Assembly (NCBI RefSeq): GCF_028751035.1
Contig: NZ_CP063534.1
Coordinates: 1-37,187 of the forward strand
Source: Helicobacter winghamensis ATCC BAA-430
GTDB taxonomy: Bacteria > Campylobacterota > Campylobacteria > Campylobacterales > Helicobacteraceae
DNA length: 37,187 nt
Direction: 5' to 3'
Under the pieces are notes generated by a model. The model worked only from the letters and a program-made list of their open reading frames with translations, ran no database searches and was not told the origin of the DNA. The position numbers and the translations under genes were made by a program. How positions within the stretch are numbered: the first letter of the stretch is position 1; each line of letters opens with the position of its first letter. Positions 18,201 to 25,064 of the stretch are shown one piece after another.

Positions 18201-21043
18201 TAGAACTTCCCAATTTCAATGCTAACATTAAGCTCAAAAAACACCAAAAAAATGCAATATATAGGGCAATTCAAGAAAGTAACATTATTTTTGACCATCA
18301 AGTTGGTGCTGGAAAAACTTTAGTCGCAATTTGCTCTGTAATGGAGCAAAAGAGAATGGGGCTTTTAAATAAACCCTTAATCGTTGTGCCAAATCACTTA
18401 GCTAGACAATGGAATGATGAGTTTTACCACGCTTATACAAATGCTAATATTCTAGTCGCTACAAATGATGATTTAAAAAAGGATAATAGAGAAAGATTTT
18501 TCTCAAAAATAGCTACAAATAACTATGATGCTGTTATTATGACTCACTCGCAATTTAAATTAATCCCTGCTCCTTATGATATTATTAAAAGACAATACGA
18601 GAAAGATATTAGCATTTTGGAAGAAACCTTAAAAAGAAAGCAAGATGATGAAAATGTTATGCGATATTCCGTCAAAGATTTAGAAAAACGCATTGAGAAT
18701 TTTAAGGTGAAATTGAAAGATTTGCAAACAGCACATAAAAAATCCAAAGCGATAGATTTTTCGGAACTAGGTATCGATGCTTTAATTATTGATGAAGCAC
18801 ACGAATTTAAAAATCTACTCATCACAACTTCAATGGGAGATATAAGCGGTCTTGGAAATTTAAAAGGCTCGCAAAAAGCATACGACCTTTATTGTAAAAC
18901 ACAATATATTCACGAACAAAATAAAAAGCTCTATTTTCTAACAGGCACACCGATAAGTAATTCAATTACAGAACTCTTCACTTTACAAAGATACATACAG
19001 CCTAATACATTAAATGAAAAAGGAATAGAAAGTTTTGATTCTTGGGCTTCTACTTTTGGAGAAGTTACAAATGCTTGGGAACTTGATAGCTCTGGAATTA
19101 ATTATAAAATCGTTGCGAGATTTAACAAATTTAAAAATGTCCCTGAACTTTCTACGATGTATAAAAGCGTGGCTGATATTGTAACAAATAATGATATTAT
19201 GAAATATCAAAAAGACTTCGTGCCAAAACTTTACAATGATAAGCCTATTAATATCGTTGCTCCTAGAAGTGAAGCAATAGCAGAATTTATAGGTATTCAA
19301 GATGAAAATGGAAGGTGGAACGAAGGCTCTATCGTATGGAGAATGGAACATCAACAAGATGATATTGCTAGAAATAATCTTCTTGCTTGCACCACAGACG
19401 CTAGAAAGGCTGGACTTGATTTTAGGCTCATTAATCCTTATTATGATGATTATGCAGATTCTAAAATCAATAAACTAATTGAAAATGTTTATGGTGAGTA
19501 TAATGCGTGGAATGACGACAGGGGAACGCAATTAATTTTTTGCGATTTATCTACACCAAAACAACATTCACAAAAAGTTGCTTTAATAGGTAACAATTTA
19601 TCTCCAAAACCAAACAAAGAAGATGAATTTGTCAATATCAATGAAACAATGGAGCAAAGTGAAGAAGAAAATCATAAAAGCCTTGATGAACTCTTAGCAG
19701 AACAATCAAAATTTGATGTTTATACTGATATTTTAAAAAAACTTGTTGCCAAAGGCATTCCACAAAATGAAATCCGCTTTATCCACGACGCAAAAACGGA
19801 TTTGCAAAAAAGCCAACTTTTTGCAGATATGAATACAGGAAAAGCTAGAATTTTAATTGGCTCAACTCAAAAAATGGGTGCTGGAACAAATGTGCAAAAA
19901 AGAATTGTAGCTTTACATCATTTAGATTGTCCGTGGCGTCCTAGCGATTTAGAGCAAAGAAGTGGTAGAGTTATAAGGCAAGGCAATGAGCTTTTTATGA
20001 GAGACCCACAAAATTTTAGAGTTAAAGAATTTAGATACGCAACTGAAAGAACTTATGACGCTAGAATGTGGCAAGTTATTGAAAGCAAAGCAAGATCCAT
20101 AGAGCAATTTAGAAAAGCTGGTGTTGATGTAAGAACCTTAGAGGATATTACAAGCGGAGCGGCAGATGCGGCAGAAATGAAAGCAGAAGCCACAGGAAAT
20201 CCACTCATCTTATTGCAGGTGCAATTAACCAGTGATTTAAGACAAGAAGAAATGCTTTATAGTGGCTATAAAAGGCAAATTCACAATAATGAAGAAAGTC
20301 TTAAAGTCAATCTTTCAAAAATTGAATTCTTACAAAAAGATATTATTAAAATGGAAACCTTAAATGCAATCATTAAAGAAAATAATAATGAGCATTTTCA
20401 AGGAAAATACTATATCAATGATGATGAAAATATTTCCGCAAAAGACTTCATCGTCCTTAAAGATGATACTAGCGATTTAAACAAAGCTAGACAAGCGGAG
20501 CTGACAAAAAACTTTGAAAATACCATTCAAATGATAGCAAATAACTATCAAAAAGAATATAAAGTTTTAGAATACAAAGGATTGATTATTAGCGGAGAAA
20601 AAACAGATTTAAACACCTTAAGTTTTTATGTTTCAACTCCTGATGGTCAAACTATAATGGAGCCTGAAAATATGGTTTATAAAAGAGATGACAAAACTTT
20701 TTTTACATTAGAAAATTATGTGAATTTCGGCGGTTTTATGAAAAGGTTAAATAATTTTTATAACGATTTAGAAAAATTTAGCCAATTTAATAAAAGCAAG
20801 ATAGAAAGTCTTAAAAAAGAAATTGCAGAGCTAGAAAATATTACAGGAGACAACACTCCTATTTATAAGAGAAAAGACTATTTGGAGGCATTAAGAGAAG
20901 ATAATCGCATTGTCATAGAAGAAATAGAAAAAATGAGTAAGCAAAAGGGTTATAAAAGTGATTTCGTGCCAAAATCTGCAAAGATTTTAGAGGATTTAAA
21001 TAGGCACAATAAGATTATGAAAGACAGAGAATTGCTTATCTAA
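15236..21043 (+). CDS. DarB-like N6-adenine methylase / SNF2 helicase fusion
   Basis: 1935 aa giant protein. N-terminal part: about 34 ordinary residues, then a Ser/Thr/Asn/Arg-rich low-complexity stretch (about 35-190). The methylase domain has motif I EPSAGIGSF (about 312) and the catalytic NPPFGQ motif (376-381) of N6-adenine methylases. A middle region of about 500 residues has no motif I can name. The SF2/SNF2 helicase has Walker A GAGKT (1024-1028), DEAH (1186-1189), LTGTPISNS, and motif VI QRSGRVIRQG (about 1574). The methylase-helicase plan is that of phage P1 DarB, which protects incoming DNA from restriction, and similar fusions are common on conjugative plasmids. Anti-restriction here is inference. 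A second gene is overprinted on the low-complexity part. Confidence 0.88.
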   Translation: MRKTKRQIEDEKYYGGKSLFDFIELEFSQGEENEQQNGELSQHRETANGVERISVSSSSSSLDRQENSTIQLDNTREMGGTLSKHHQESRNVRTNDTSITTSTNGTTNFREQGSGGNERAGTNGYGDTNPNSNQSQSIHSDRTTDLFSFVSRNDDERQGANARRNNQQSVLESTTRDDDFERRNFKSGQKLDFTADDEIYLGSLKDRFQKNIHAIKLLKTIEQENRYATKQEQEILNRFSGWGGIPQAFDHQNKEWEKEFKELISTLDYTEYENAKLSTLDAFYTPKIVIDTIYQGLNHLGFNNDKHTKEIFEPSAGIGSFLSYAKNYSNNYHFTCIELDSISSNILKSLHPNQTIYNKAFEHHLFDKPYDAFIGNPPFGQKKVLDPNDTTLNKSSVHNYFIGNAIKNLKEDGIAAFVVSSYFLDSKNNTIRDYIAEQATFLGAVRLPNNAFKKRANTEVTTDIIFFKKGKDLNIDNKWLESVEYYEDRFDEAEKRGLNHNIFSYFRINEYFKNNPQNILGKMDIKSSQYGHDLECLDDGRDLKIALENFVKTLPKDIYQYQETKITLSYYRINKESPEYQKYSQIISKLKDGNYFEYGGEIYMKVRSDDELVFSKPALNEHDKRRIKKLIAIRNQFNTLIEYEKNEANDVLVENQRKQLNKLYDDFVTKEGYLNREANKKAFKEDVEANKILALEKNYNAGISKNVALKEGIEPILPSATKADIFFKRTINAQKEIKISTPQEALIACINEYGRIDLNFLEANLEQPLDETLNTLEQNRLIFKDHLNPSRFILAEKYLSGNVKAKYKEVKKLIEDGFNEFANNLESLEQVLPKDLKAVDISLSLGTTWIPIKYYKQFIEETLQIDSRDYDLFLLEKTGEWNLKGLGHSLSPYVRSQYGTERIGCFDLFEHALLRKPIRIYDKKQDETGREYRELNPKETAIANSKLENLKNEFAEWIYKDYDRRTDLENIYNEKFNTNKEPQYNGENLELPNFNANIKLKKHQKNAIYRAIQESNIIFDHQVGAGKTLVAICSVMEQKRMGLLNKPLIVVPNHLARQWNDEFYHAYTNANILVATNDDLKKDNRERFFSKIATNNYDAVIMTHSQFKLIPAPYDIIKRQYEKDISILEETLKRKQDDENVMRYSVKDLEKRIENFKVKLKDLQTAHKKSKAIDFSELGIDALIIDEAHEFKNLLITTSMGDISGLGNLKGSQKAYDLYCKTQYIHEQNKKLYFLTGTPISNSITELFTLQRYIQPNTLNEKGIESFDSWASTFGEVTNAWELDSSGINYKIVARFNKFKNVPELSTMYKSVADIVTNNDIMKYQKDFVPKLYNDKPINIVAPRSEAIAEFIGIQDENGRWNEGSIVWRMEHQQDDIARNNLLACTTDARKAGLDFRLINPYYDDYADSKINKLIENVYGEYNAWNDDRGTQLIFCDLSTPKQHSQKVALIGNNLSPKPNKEDEFVNINETMEQSEEENHKSLDELLAEQSKFDVYTDILKKLVAKGIPQNEIRFIHDAKTDLQKSQLFADMNTGKARILIGSTQKMGAGTNVQKRIVALHHLDCPWRPSDLEQRSGRVIRQGNELFMRDPQNFRVKEFRYATERTYDARMWQVIESKARSIEQFRKAGVDVRTLEDITSGAADAAEMKAEATGNPLILLQVQLTSDLRQEEMLYSGYKRQIHNNEESLKVNLSKIEFLQKDIIKMETLNAIIKENNNEHFQGKYYINDDENISAKDFIVLKDDTSDLNKARQAELTKNFENTIQMIANNYQKEYKVLEYKGLIISGEKTDLNTLSFYVSTPDGQTIMEPENMVYKRDDKTFFTLENYVNFGGFMKRLNNFYNDLEKFSQFNKSKIESLKKEIAELENITGDNTPIYKRKDYLEALREDNRIVIEEIEKMSKQKGYKSDFVPKSAKILEDLNRHNKIMKDRELLI
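15333..15809 (+). CDS. Gene overprinted inside the methylase-helicase gene
   Basis: 158 aa ORF wholly inside the large gene, in the +1 frame relative to it. AAGGAG (15321-15326) lies exactly 6 nt before its ATG. The product looks like a folded, mostly helical protein: regularly spaced Leu/Ile/Trp/Tyr (LQMALNELAFHQVHQAWIDK, YSLIILERWAELYP), a Met/Gln/Glu-rich middle and C-terminal coiled coil. In the same bases the host frame encodes a repetitive Ser/Thr/Asn/Arg stretch without hydrophobic core, which suggests that the inner frame is the more constrained one. Not recognised as a known family. It may act with the surrounding DNA-protection protein. Confidence 0.7.
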   Translation: MSNRMENYPNIEKLQMALNELAFHQVHQAWIDKKIPQYSLIILERWAELYPNTIKNLGMSELMTLALPQAQMELQILESKEAEEMREQGLTDMEILTQTQINLNQFIAIEPQIYSPLFQEMMMRDKEQMQEETINNQYWNLQQEMMTLKEEISNLGKN

Positions 21044-21070
21044 ACCAACTAAAGCTCTCATTAATATTTT

Positions 21071-21168
21071 TATGATATAATTCCGCCATCATTAGCACAT
21101 AGAGGGGTCTTTTTAGCATCATATTTTTAAATTGACGACTCTTTGTGCTTCCAATTTAGTAAATTAGG
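21071..21168 (+). ncRNA. Promoter and structured leader or small RNA before the NYN gene
   Basis: A clear -10 (TATGATATAAT, 21071-21081) is followed by a long imperfect hairpin: 21094-21109 (AGCACATAGAGGGGTC) pairs with 21134-21149 at 13 of 16 positions around a 24-nt loop. A second small hairpin, CCAATTT/AAATTAGG, is at 21151-21168. The nuclease gene starts 11 bases later with no obvious AAGGA site (only TTAGGAC). It could be a 5' leader that controls translation or an RNA substrate of the nuclease. No known RNA family recognised. Confidence 0.45.
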
Positions 21169-21179
21169 ACTACACAACA

Positions 21180-21908
21180 ATGAATTCAAACAATCCAAAT
21201 ATGGAATTTTCAATTATTCAGCCTAAAAAGACTGCAGTTCTTGTAGATCTCTCTTTTTTTCTTGAAAGATATAATACTCACAAGAGTATTAAAACAATGG
21301 AGGCTAAAGAATTGGCTAAGAGATTAAAAGATTATGTGTGGGAAACCCTTAGAAGAAATGAAGATTATTTATATAGAGTTTATATTTACGATTGCGAACC
21401 GTTAGATAAAAATGTTCCTATGCCACCCATAGAAAAAACCGATAAATCTAAAAACTTAAGCAAAACTACAACATACAAATTTAGAAGCGAACTTTTAAAT
21501 CACCTAAGAAAACAACCTTATTTTGCTGTAAGATTAGGTGAAATCGATGAAAATTCGTTTCAATGGAAATTTAGAGATTATGATAAATTTAGAAAAATTC
21601 TACGCAAAGAAATAGATATTGGTGAGCTTACAAACGAAGATTTTGTTTTAGATATTAAACAAAAGGGTGTAGATATGAAAATAGGACTTGATATTGCAAC
21701 TTTAGCAAATAAACATCAAGCCGAAAAAATAATTTTAATCACAGCAGATAGTGATTTTATCCCTGCTGTTAAGCACGCCAGAAAAGAAGGAATTATTGTT
21801 CAATTAGATCCAATGAGAGTTCCAGAAACTCAAATTAAAAAAGGTTTGTTGGAGCATATTGACATCCTTTCGTCTGTTTTTATTAATAAAAATAAAAATG
21901 GCGATTAA
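21180..21908 (+). CDS. NYN (LabA-like PIN-fold) domain ribonuclease
   Basis: 242 aa NYN-domain protein. The conserved acidic residues are present: D23 in AVLVDLSFF, D165 in KGVDMKIGLDIATLA, and D190/D192 in LITADSDFIPAVKHARKEG. These form the metal-binding site of PIN/NYN nucleases, so an active RNase is likely. A Lys/Arg-rich middle (about 75-130) may bind RNA. It is read from its own promoter with a hairpin leader and is convergent with the relaxase operon. The substrate is unknown; defence, toxin or RNA-processing roles are all possible. Confidence 0.8.
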   Translation: MNSNNPNMEFSIIQPKKTAVLVDLSFFLERYNTHKSIKTMEAKELAKRLKDYVWETLRRNEDYLYRVYIYDCEPLDKNVPMPPIEKTDKSKNLSKTTTYKFRSELLNHLRKQPYFAVRLGEIDENSFQWKFRDYDKFRKILRKEIDIGELTNEDFVLDIKQKGVDMKIGLDIATLANKHQAEKIILITADSDFIPAVKHARKEGIIVQLDPMRVPETQIKKGLLEHIDILSSVFINKNKNGD

Positions 21909-21975
21909 TTTTTGCTTTTATTTTATTAAACAAACAATTAAGAAAATTAATGCTATACAAAAGCAAAGTATAAAT

Positions 21976-22245
21976 TTATAAATTATCCATCTCTTGTAAT
22001 CTCATTATTCCTAGCACTTGTCCATCGCAAACTATTATCGGTTCTTCCTCGCTTTCCTTGCTGTAACTGATTGAGTGCATTGAGGTGCAGAAGCATTTGA
22101 GTTCGTTTTGTGTTATAAACCATAGGCTGTTTGGACAATACTCGCATAGAGTTTCTTTCTTGGGCAACTTCTCTTCGGATAGTTGATTGATTACCGAGCT
22201 CTTGTAAGACTCTCTGTCTATATTGTTTTGTATAAGCTCTCTCAC
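21976..22245 (-). CDS. Cys-rich gene overprinted on the relaxase 3' end
   Basis: 89 aa ORF with a GTG start, on the same strand as the relaxase but in another frame. It overlaps the last ~87 relaxase codons and ends 7 bases beyond. A strong AAAGGAGT (22251-22259, minus strand) lies 5-6 nt upstream of the GTG. The product has a metal-binding-like pattern, LCEYCPNSLWF ... LKCFC, then EPIIVCDGQVLGIM. This is much more protein-like than the Arg/Gln/Asn-rich relaxase tail read from the same bases. RP4 has a comparable arrangement, with traH nested in the relaxase gene traI. A relaxosome accessory or regulatory role is inference. Confidence 0.65.
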   Translation of the reverse strand: MRELIQNNIDRESYKSSVINQLSEEKLPKKETLCEYCPNSLWFITQNELKCFCTSMHSISYSKESEEEPIIVCDGQVLGIMRLQEMDNL

Positions 22246-23362
22246 TATTTACTCCTTTAATTCTATATTTTTTAGTATTTGTTGTTTTAGGGATTTGTTT
22301 CAAATCTTTTTCTCTGCCGATAACAGAAACATCCCAAATATGTTTTGTAAGTGTTTTGGTAACTTCTTGCCACTTATTGTTAATTTTTGCCTTTCTTTTT
22401 ATCTCATATTCTTCTTGCCCTATTATTTTAAATCTTGCATACTCACCTCTTAAAACTTTATTTTCTTTCACAACTCTTTCTAAATCTTGTCCCCAAATTG
22501 TAGTTATTCCTTTTTTGGTTTTATAGCTTACATAATAACTTTTCTTTGCATTTTTATCGGTGCTAAACTGATAATTTGCCCCTCCAAAATCCATAACTTG
22601 ATAATAGTGCATTTTTATTTGTGGAGCTTTATAAATTTGCTTTTCTCTATTTAATTTTGCAGAATACTCTTGATTTACTTCTACTTCTTTTTGCTTTTTG
22701 TTTGTAGCTTTTGCTTCAACACCCAATTCATTTAATGCTTTTGCAAATTCAGCTCTTAAATTAGCTAAATCAGCCTTTCTAGGATTAATTCTTTTTCCAT
22801 TTTTATCCGCAACTTTTAAACAAATATGACAATGCGGATTATCCGTATCTCCGTGAAAAGCAACAACAAAAAGATTATTTGGATATATTCTTTTTAAAGT
22901 TGTTATTGTGGCTTGTTGCAATTTTTCTTTTGGAGTTGTAGAATGCTCTTTCATAGAAAAAACCATATTAATAGTATGTCTTTTTTCCTTAGCACCTTCT
23001 TTATATAATGGAATAGGAGATCCTTCATTTTTGAAAATTCTTTTAACTTCTAAAATCTCATCTTCTCCTACATATCTATCAAAATCATTTGTAATTAACT
23101 CTACGCTTCCCTTGCGAGAAATATAATCAAGATGTTTTGAAAGTGCTTGGGAATTTTTAGAACCTGAAGTAATTTTTACAACGACTTCAGTATTTTTTCT
23201 AAACATATTTTTACTAATAAGCTTACCTGTTTTTATATCTTTAGTGTATTTATCTCTATTTTTATTGATATAGTTTAGCGGTAGCTTTGAAGCATTTTCT
23301 ATTTTAGTAAAAACTTTCCTAGCAATTATCTCATCGTCAAATATTTTAATCGGTCTTGACAT
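21983..23362 (-). CDS. MOBP-type relaxase
   Basis: 459 aa relaxase, the site- and strand-specific nickase that starts transfer. Motif III HGDTDNPHCH (H170, H177, H179) is the three-His metal site of MOBP/VirD2-RP4 TraI-like enzymes. A likely catalytic Tyr is Y80 in SKHLDYISRKG. A further domain (about 265-320: YYVSYKTKKGITTIWGQDLE) resembles accessory domains that follow relaxases of this type. It lacks a helicase or primase domain. The ATG lies 9 bases after the MobC stop, with TTTAGG as a weak ribosome binding site, so the genes are probably coupled. Its nic motif partner is at 24011-24018. Confidence 0.88.
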   Translation of the reverse strand: MSRPIKIFDDEIIARKVFTKIENASKLPLNYINKNRDKYTKDIKTGKLISKNMFRKNTEVVVKITSGSKNSQALSKHLDYISRKGSVELITNDFDRYVGEDEILEVKRIFKNEGSPIPLYKEGAKEKRHTINMVFSMKEHSTTPKEKLQQATITTLKRIYPNNLFVVAFHGDTDNPHCHICLKVADKNGKRINPRKADLANLRAEFAKALNELGVEAKATNKKQKEVEVNQEYSAKLNREKQIYKAPQIKMHYYQVMDFGGANYQFSTDKNAKKSYYVSYKTKKGITTIWGQDLERVVKENKVLRGEYARFKIIGQEEYEIKRKAKINNKWQEVTKTLTKHIWDVSVIGREKDLKQIPKTTNTKKYRIKGVNSERAYTKQYRQRVLQELGNQSTIRREVAQERNSMRVLSKQPMVYNTKRTQMLLHLNALNQLQQGKRGRTDNSLRWTSARNNEITRDG

Positions 23363-23370
23363 ATAAAAAC

Positions 23371-23916
23371 CTAAATCCTTTGATTATTAATCTCTATAAT
23401 CTTTCCAAGAGAATCAGAGAGAATGTCAATCTTTGCGTTTATAGTATCAATCGTATTTTTTAAATTGTCCTCATTTATTTTTACAGAATTTCCAGCTCTA
23501 AGAATTTTCAATAGTTGATATATATTTTTGCCAACTGCATTAATTTCAGTTCTTGTTTTTATAAATTCATCTAGTTCTAAATTAGTAAAATATTTGTTTT
23601 CATTTAAAGAATTTATCAATCTAAAACTTACCTCTTTCGAGACACTACTAAATCTATTTTGTGTAGCAATTTCTTTTAATAAATTAAATTCATCTTCGCT
23701 GATTTTTATTCTTATTTCTTTCATTTTTTTCTTTTCAAATGTATCACTATGATGATTAATAACAAGATTATTTTCTATATTATTAAAGCCATTATTTTCT
23801 TTATAATTCGCAATGATATAATTTATAATCTTCTTAATTGAAGCTTTTGTGTTGTTCTTAATTTCATTTAAATAAATCATATTTTTTTCATCAATACTTA
23901 ATAAATATTTTTTCAT
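23371..23916 (-). CDS. mobC: MobC-like relaxosome accessory protein
   Basis: 181 aa. The centre (about 73-110: IRIKISEDEFNLLKEIA) is a ribbon-helix-helix-like DNA-binding start. The C-terminal part has the MobC signature T-R-T-E-I-N-A-V-G-K-N-I-Y-Q-L-L. MobC proteins bind and open oriT to help the relaxase nick. An N-terminal extension of about 70 residues is unusual and not recognised. AAAGGAA precedes the ATG. It is transcribed away from oriT, which begins about 50 bases upstream, and probably regulates itself there. Confidence 0.75.
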   Translation of the reverse strand: MKKYLLSIDEKNMIYLNEIKNNTKASIKKIINYIIANYKENNGFNNIENNLVINHHSDTFEKKKMKEIRIKISEDEFNLLKEIATQNRFSSVSKEVSFRLINSLNENKYFTNLELDEFIKTRTEINAVGKNIYQLLKILRAGNSVKINEDNLKNTIDTINAKIDILSDSLGKIIEINNQRI

Positions 23917-23964
23917 TAAATTCCTTTAATTTTTTACTTTTAATGAGCCTCGCAGAGATATTTC

Positions 23965-24018
23965 GGCAAAGTAAGCTAAAAAAGTTATATAACTTTTTGG
24001 CGTCTTTGCCTATCCTGC
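23965..24018 (+). other. oriT: Origin of transfer (oriT) with IncP-type nic motif
   Basis: GGCAAAG (23965-23971) and CTTTGCC (24004-24010) form a 7-bp outer stem. Between them is a perfect 20-bp palindrome, AAAAAGTTAT/ATAACTTTTT (23979-23998). Immediately after the stem is TATCCTGC (24011-24018), which matches the IncP/MOBP nic consensus YATCCTG^Y, so the predicted nick is between 24017 and 24018 on the plus strand. The site lies in the 207-bp gap between divergent mobC and the first leading-region gene. The 5' end would start at 24018, so plus-strand sequence to the right enters the recipient first and mobC/relaxase last. Confidence 0.75.
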
Positions 24019-24123
24019 AATTAATAATATTTTTGCTTGATTGGCATTTTACAATATTAAGCTTTATAACACATTAAGTTTATTTTGAGATAATGCAATT
24101 TTAAATTTTTACAAGGAGTTATT

Positions 24124-24405
24124 ATGCTTTATGAAAGCAAGATGATAGAAGATTTAAAGCGTGAGTATGATGAGAAATTAAAGAAATTACGCCAAAAAGA
24201 AAAAGAAAAGAAAGAGCGTATATATAAAAAACTTTCATTGGCTCTCTTAAAAGATTTTGAAGAGAATGATAATTTTTTCAATGAATTTCATATGCTCATA
24301 GAAAAATTGAATTGCAAAAATACTAAAAATGCCCTAGAGGCTATAAGTAACTTATATAATTTTAATCAAAATATTGATACAATTAACGAAGCAAAAAAAC
24401 AATAA
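24124..24405 (+). CDS. Small helical protein, first leading-region gene
   Basis: 93 aa, not recognised. The N-terminal half is a highly charged coiled-coil (MIEDLKREYDEKLKKLRQKE); the C-terminal half is a short helical region. AAGGAG lies just before the ATG and a likely -10 (GATAAT, 24089-24094) about 30 bases upstream. It is divergent from mobC across oriT, a position where small relaxosome or establishment proteins are often found. Confidence 0.65.
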   Translation: MLYESKMIEDLKREYDEKLKKLRQKEKEKKERIYKKLSLALLKDFEENDNFFNEFHMLIEKLNCKNTKNALEAISNLYNFNQNIDTINEAKKQ

Positions 24406-24431
24406 ACAAATCACATCTTTGGAGAGTAAAA

Positions 24432-25055
24432 ATGGAAAAAGACTACAAAATAAAAGTCACAGACACAAGCAAACTTAGTGACCATTATAAAGAGGCGATA
24501 CAAGAAGGCACTTATGATGGTGAAGATATTGATAAATTTTTCAACACAATCAAAACTTTTGACATTGCGGAAAGTTTATTAAAAAAAGATTTTTCAAATC
24601 AATCCATCAAATTTGAAATCATCACAGATAAAGAAAAAATTCCATTAGATATAAGACTTGGTGATAAAAATTTTCAACAAGGGATTGAGCATTTAATAAA
24701 AATGGGTGGCTCTGCTATCAATAAAGAAAAATTAAATGATACAATAAAAAAAGATCTCAATAAGCAACTAGAGCAATACAAACCTAAAACATATGATGAA
24801 ATGCTAGATGGAACTTTTAAGGCTTTAAAAAATATGTCAGAAATAGCAAACAAAGATATAGCAGCAATGATACAAGAATTTGCAAACTCTTACTTAAAAA
24901 CAAGAGGGAAATACGAACAAAAAAAAATAAATAACCTCGCAAAAGAGCCGTCATTTTTTAAGCAAAAAATGAACGAATTTTTCAAAAAAAAACTAAATAA
25001 AAAAGAATTTGAAAAAGAAAGAACAGCAAATAAAACTTTATCGATGAGCAAATAA
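24432..25055 (+). CDS. Unknown Lys-rich helical protein in leading region
   Basis: 207 aa soluble protein with no recognised domain. It is helical throughout with a very basic C-terminal third (about 160-200), which could bind nucleic acid. TTTGGAGAG precedes the ATG. It lies 26 bases after the previous gene and 9 before the primase gene, so the three are probably one early-transferred operon. Confidence 0.7.
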   Translation: MEKDYKIKVTDTSKLSDHYKEAIQEGTYDGEDIDKFFNTIKTFDIAESLLKKDFSNQSIKFEIITDKEKIPLDIRLGDKNFQQGIEHLIKMGGSAINKEKLNDTIKKDLNKQLEQYKPKTYDEMLDGTFKALKNMSEIANKDIAAMIQEFANSYLKTRGKYEQKKINNLAKEPSFFKQKMNEFFKKKLNKKEFEKERTANKTLSMSK

Positions 25056-25064
25056 AGGAAACAT

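Noticed and set aside
17329-19357. Long minus-strand ORFs opposite the methylase-helicase gene
   Set aside because: Ser/Phe/Leu-rich antisense shadows of a Lys/Asp/Glu-rich gene, without ribosome binding sites.
21911-21967. TTTGCTTTT/AAAAGCAAA inverted repeat between the convergent NYN and relaxase transcripts as a terminator
   Set aside because: The 39-base loop is too long for a convincing intrinsic terminator, although termination is expected in this gap.
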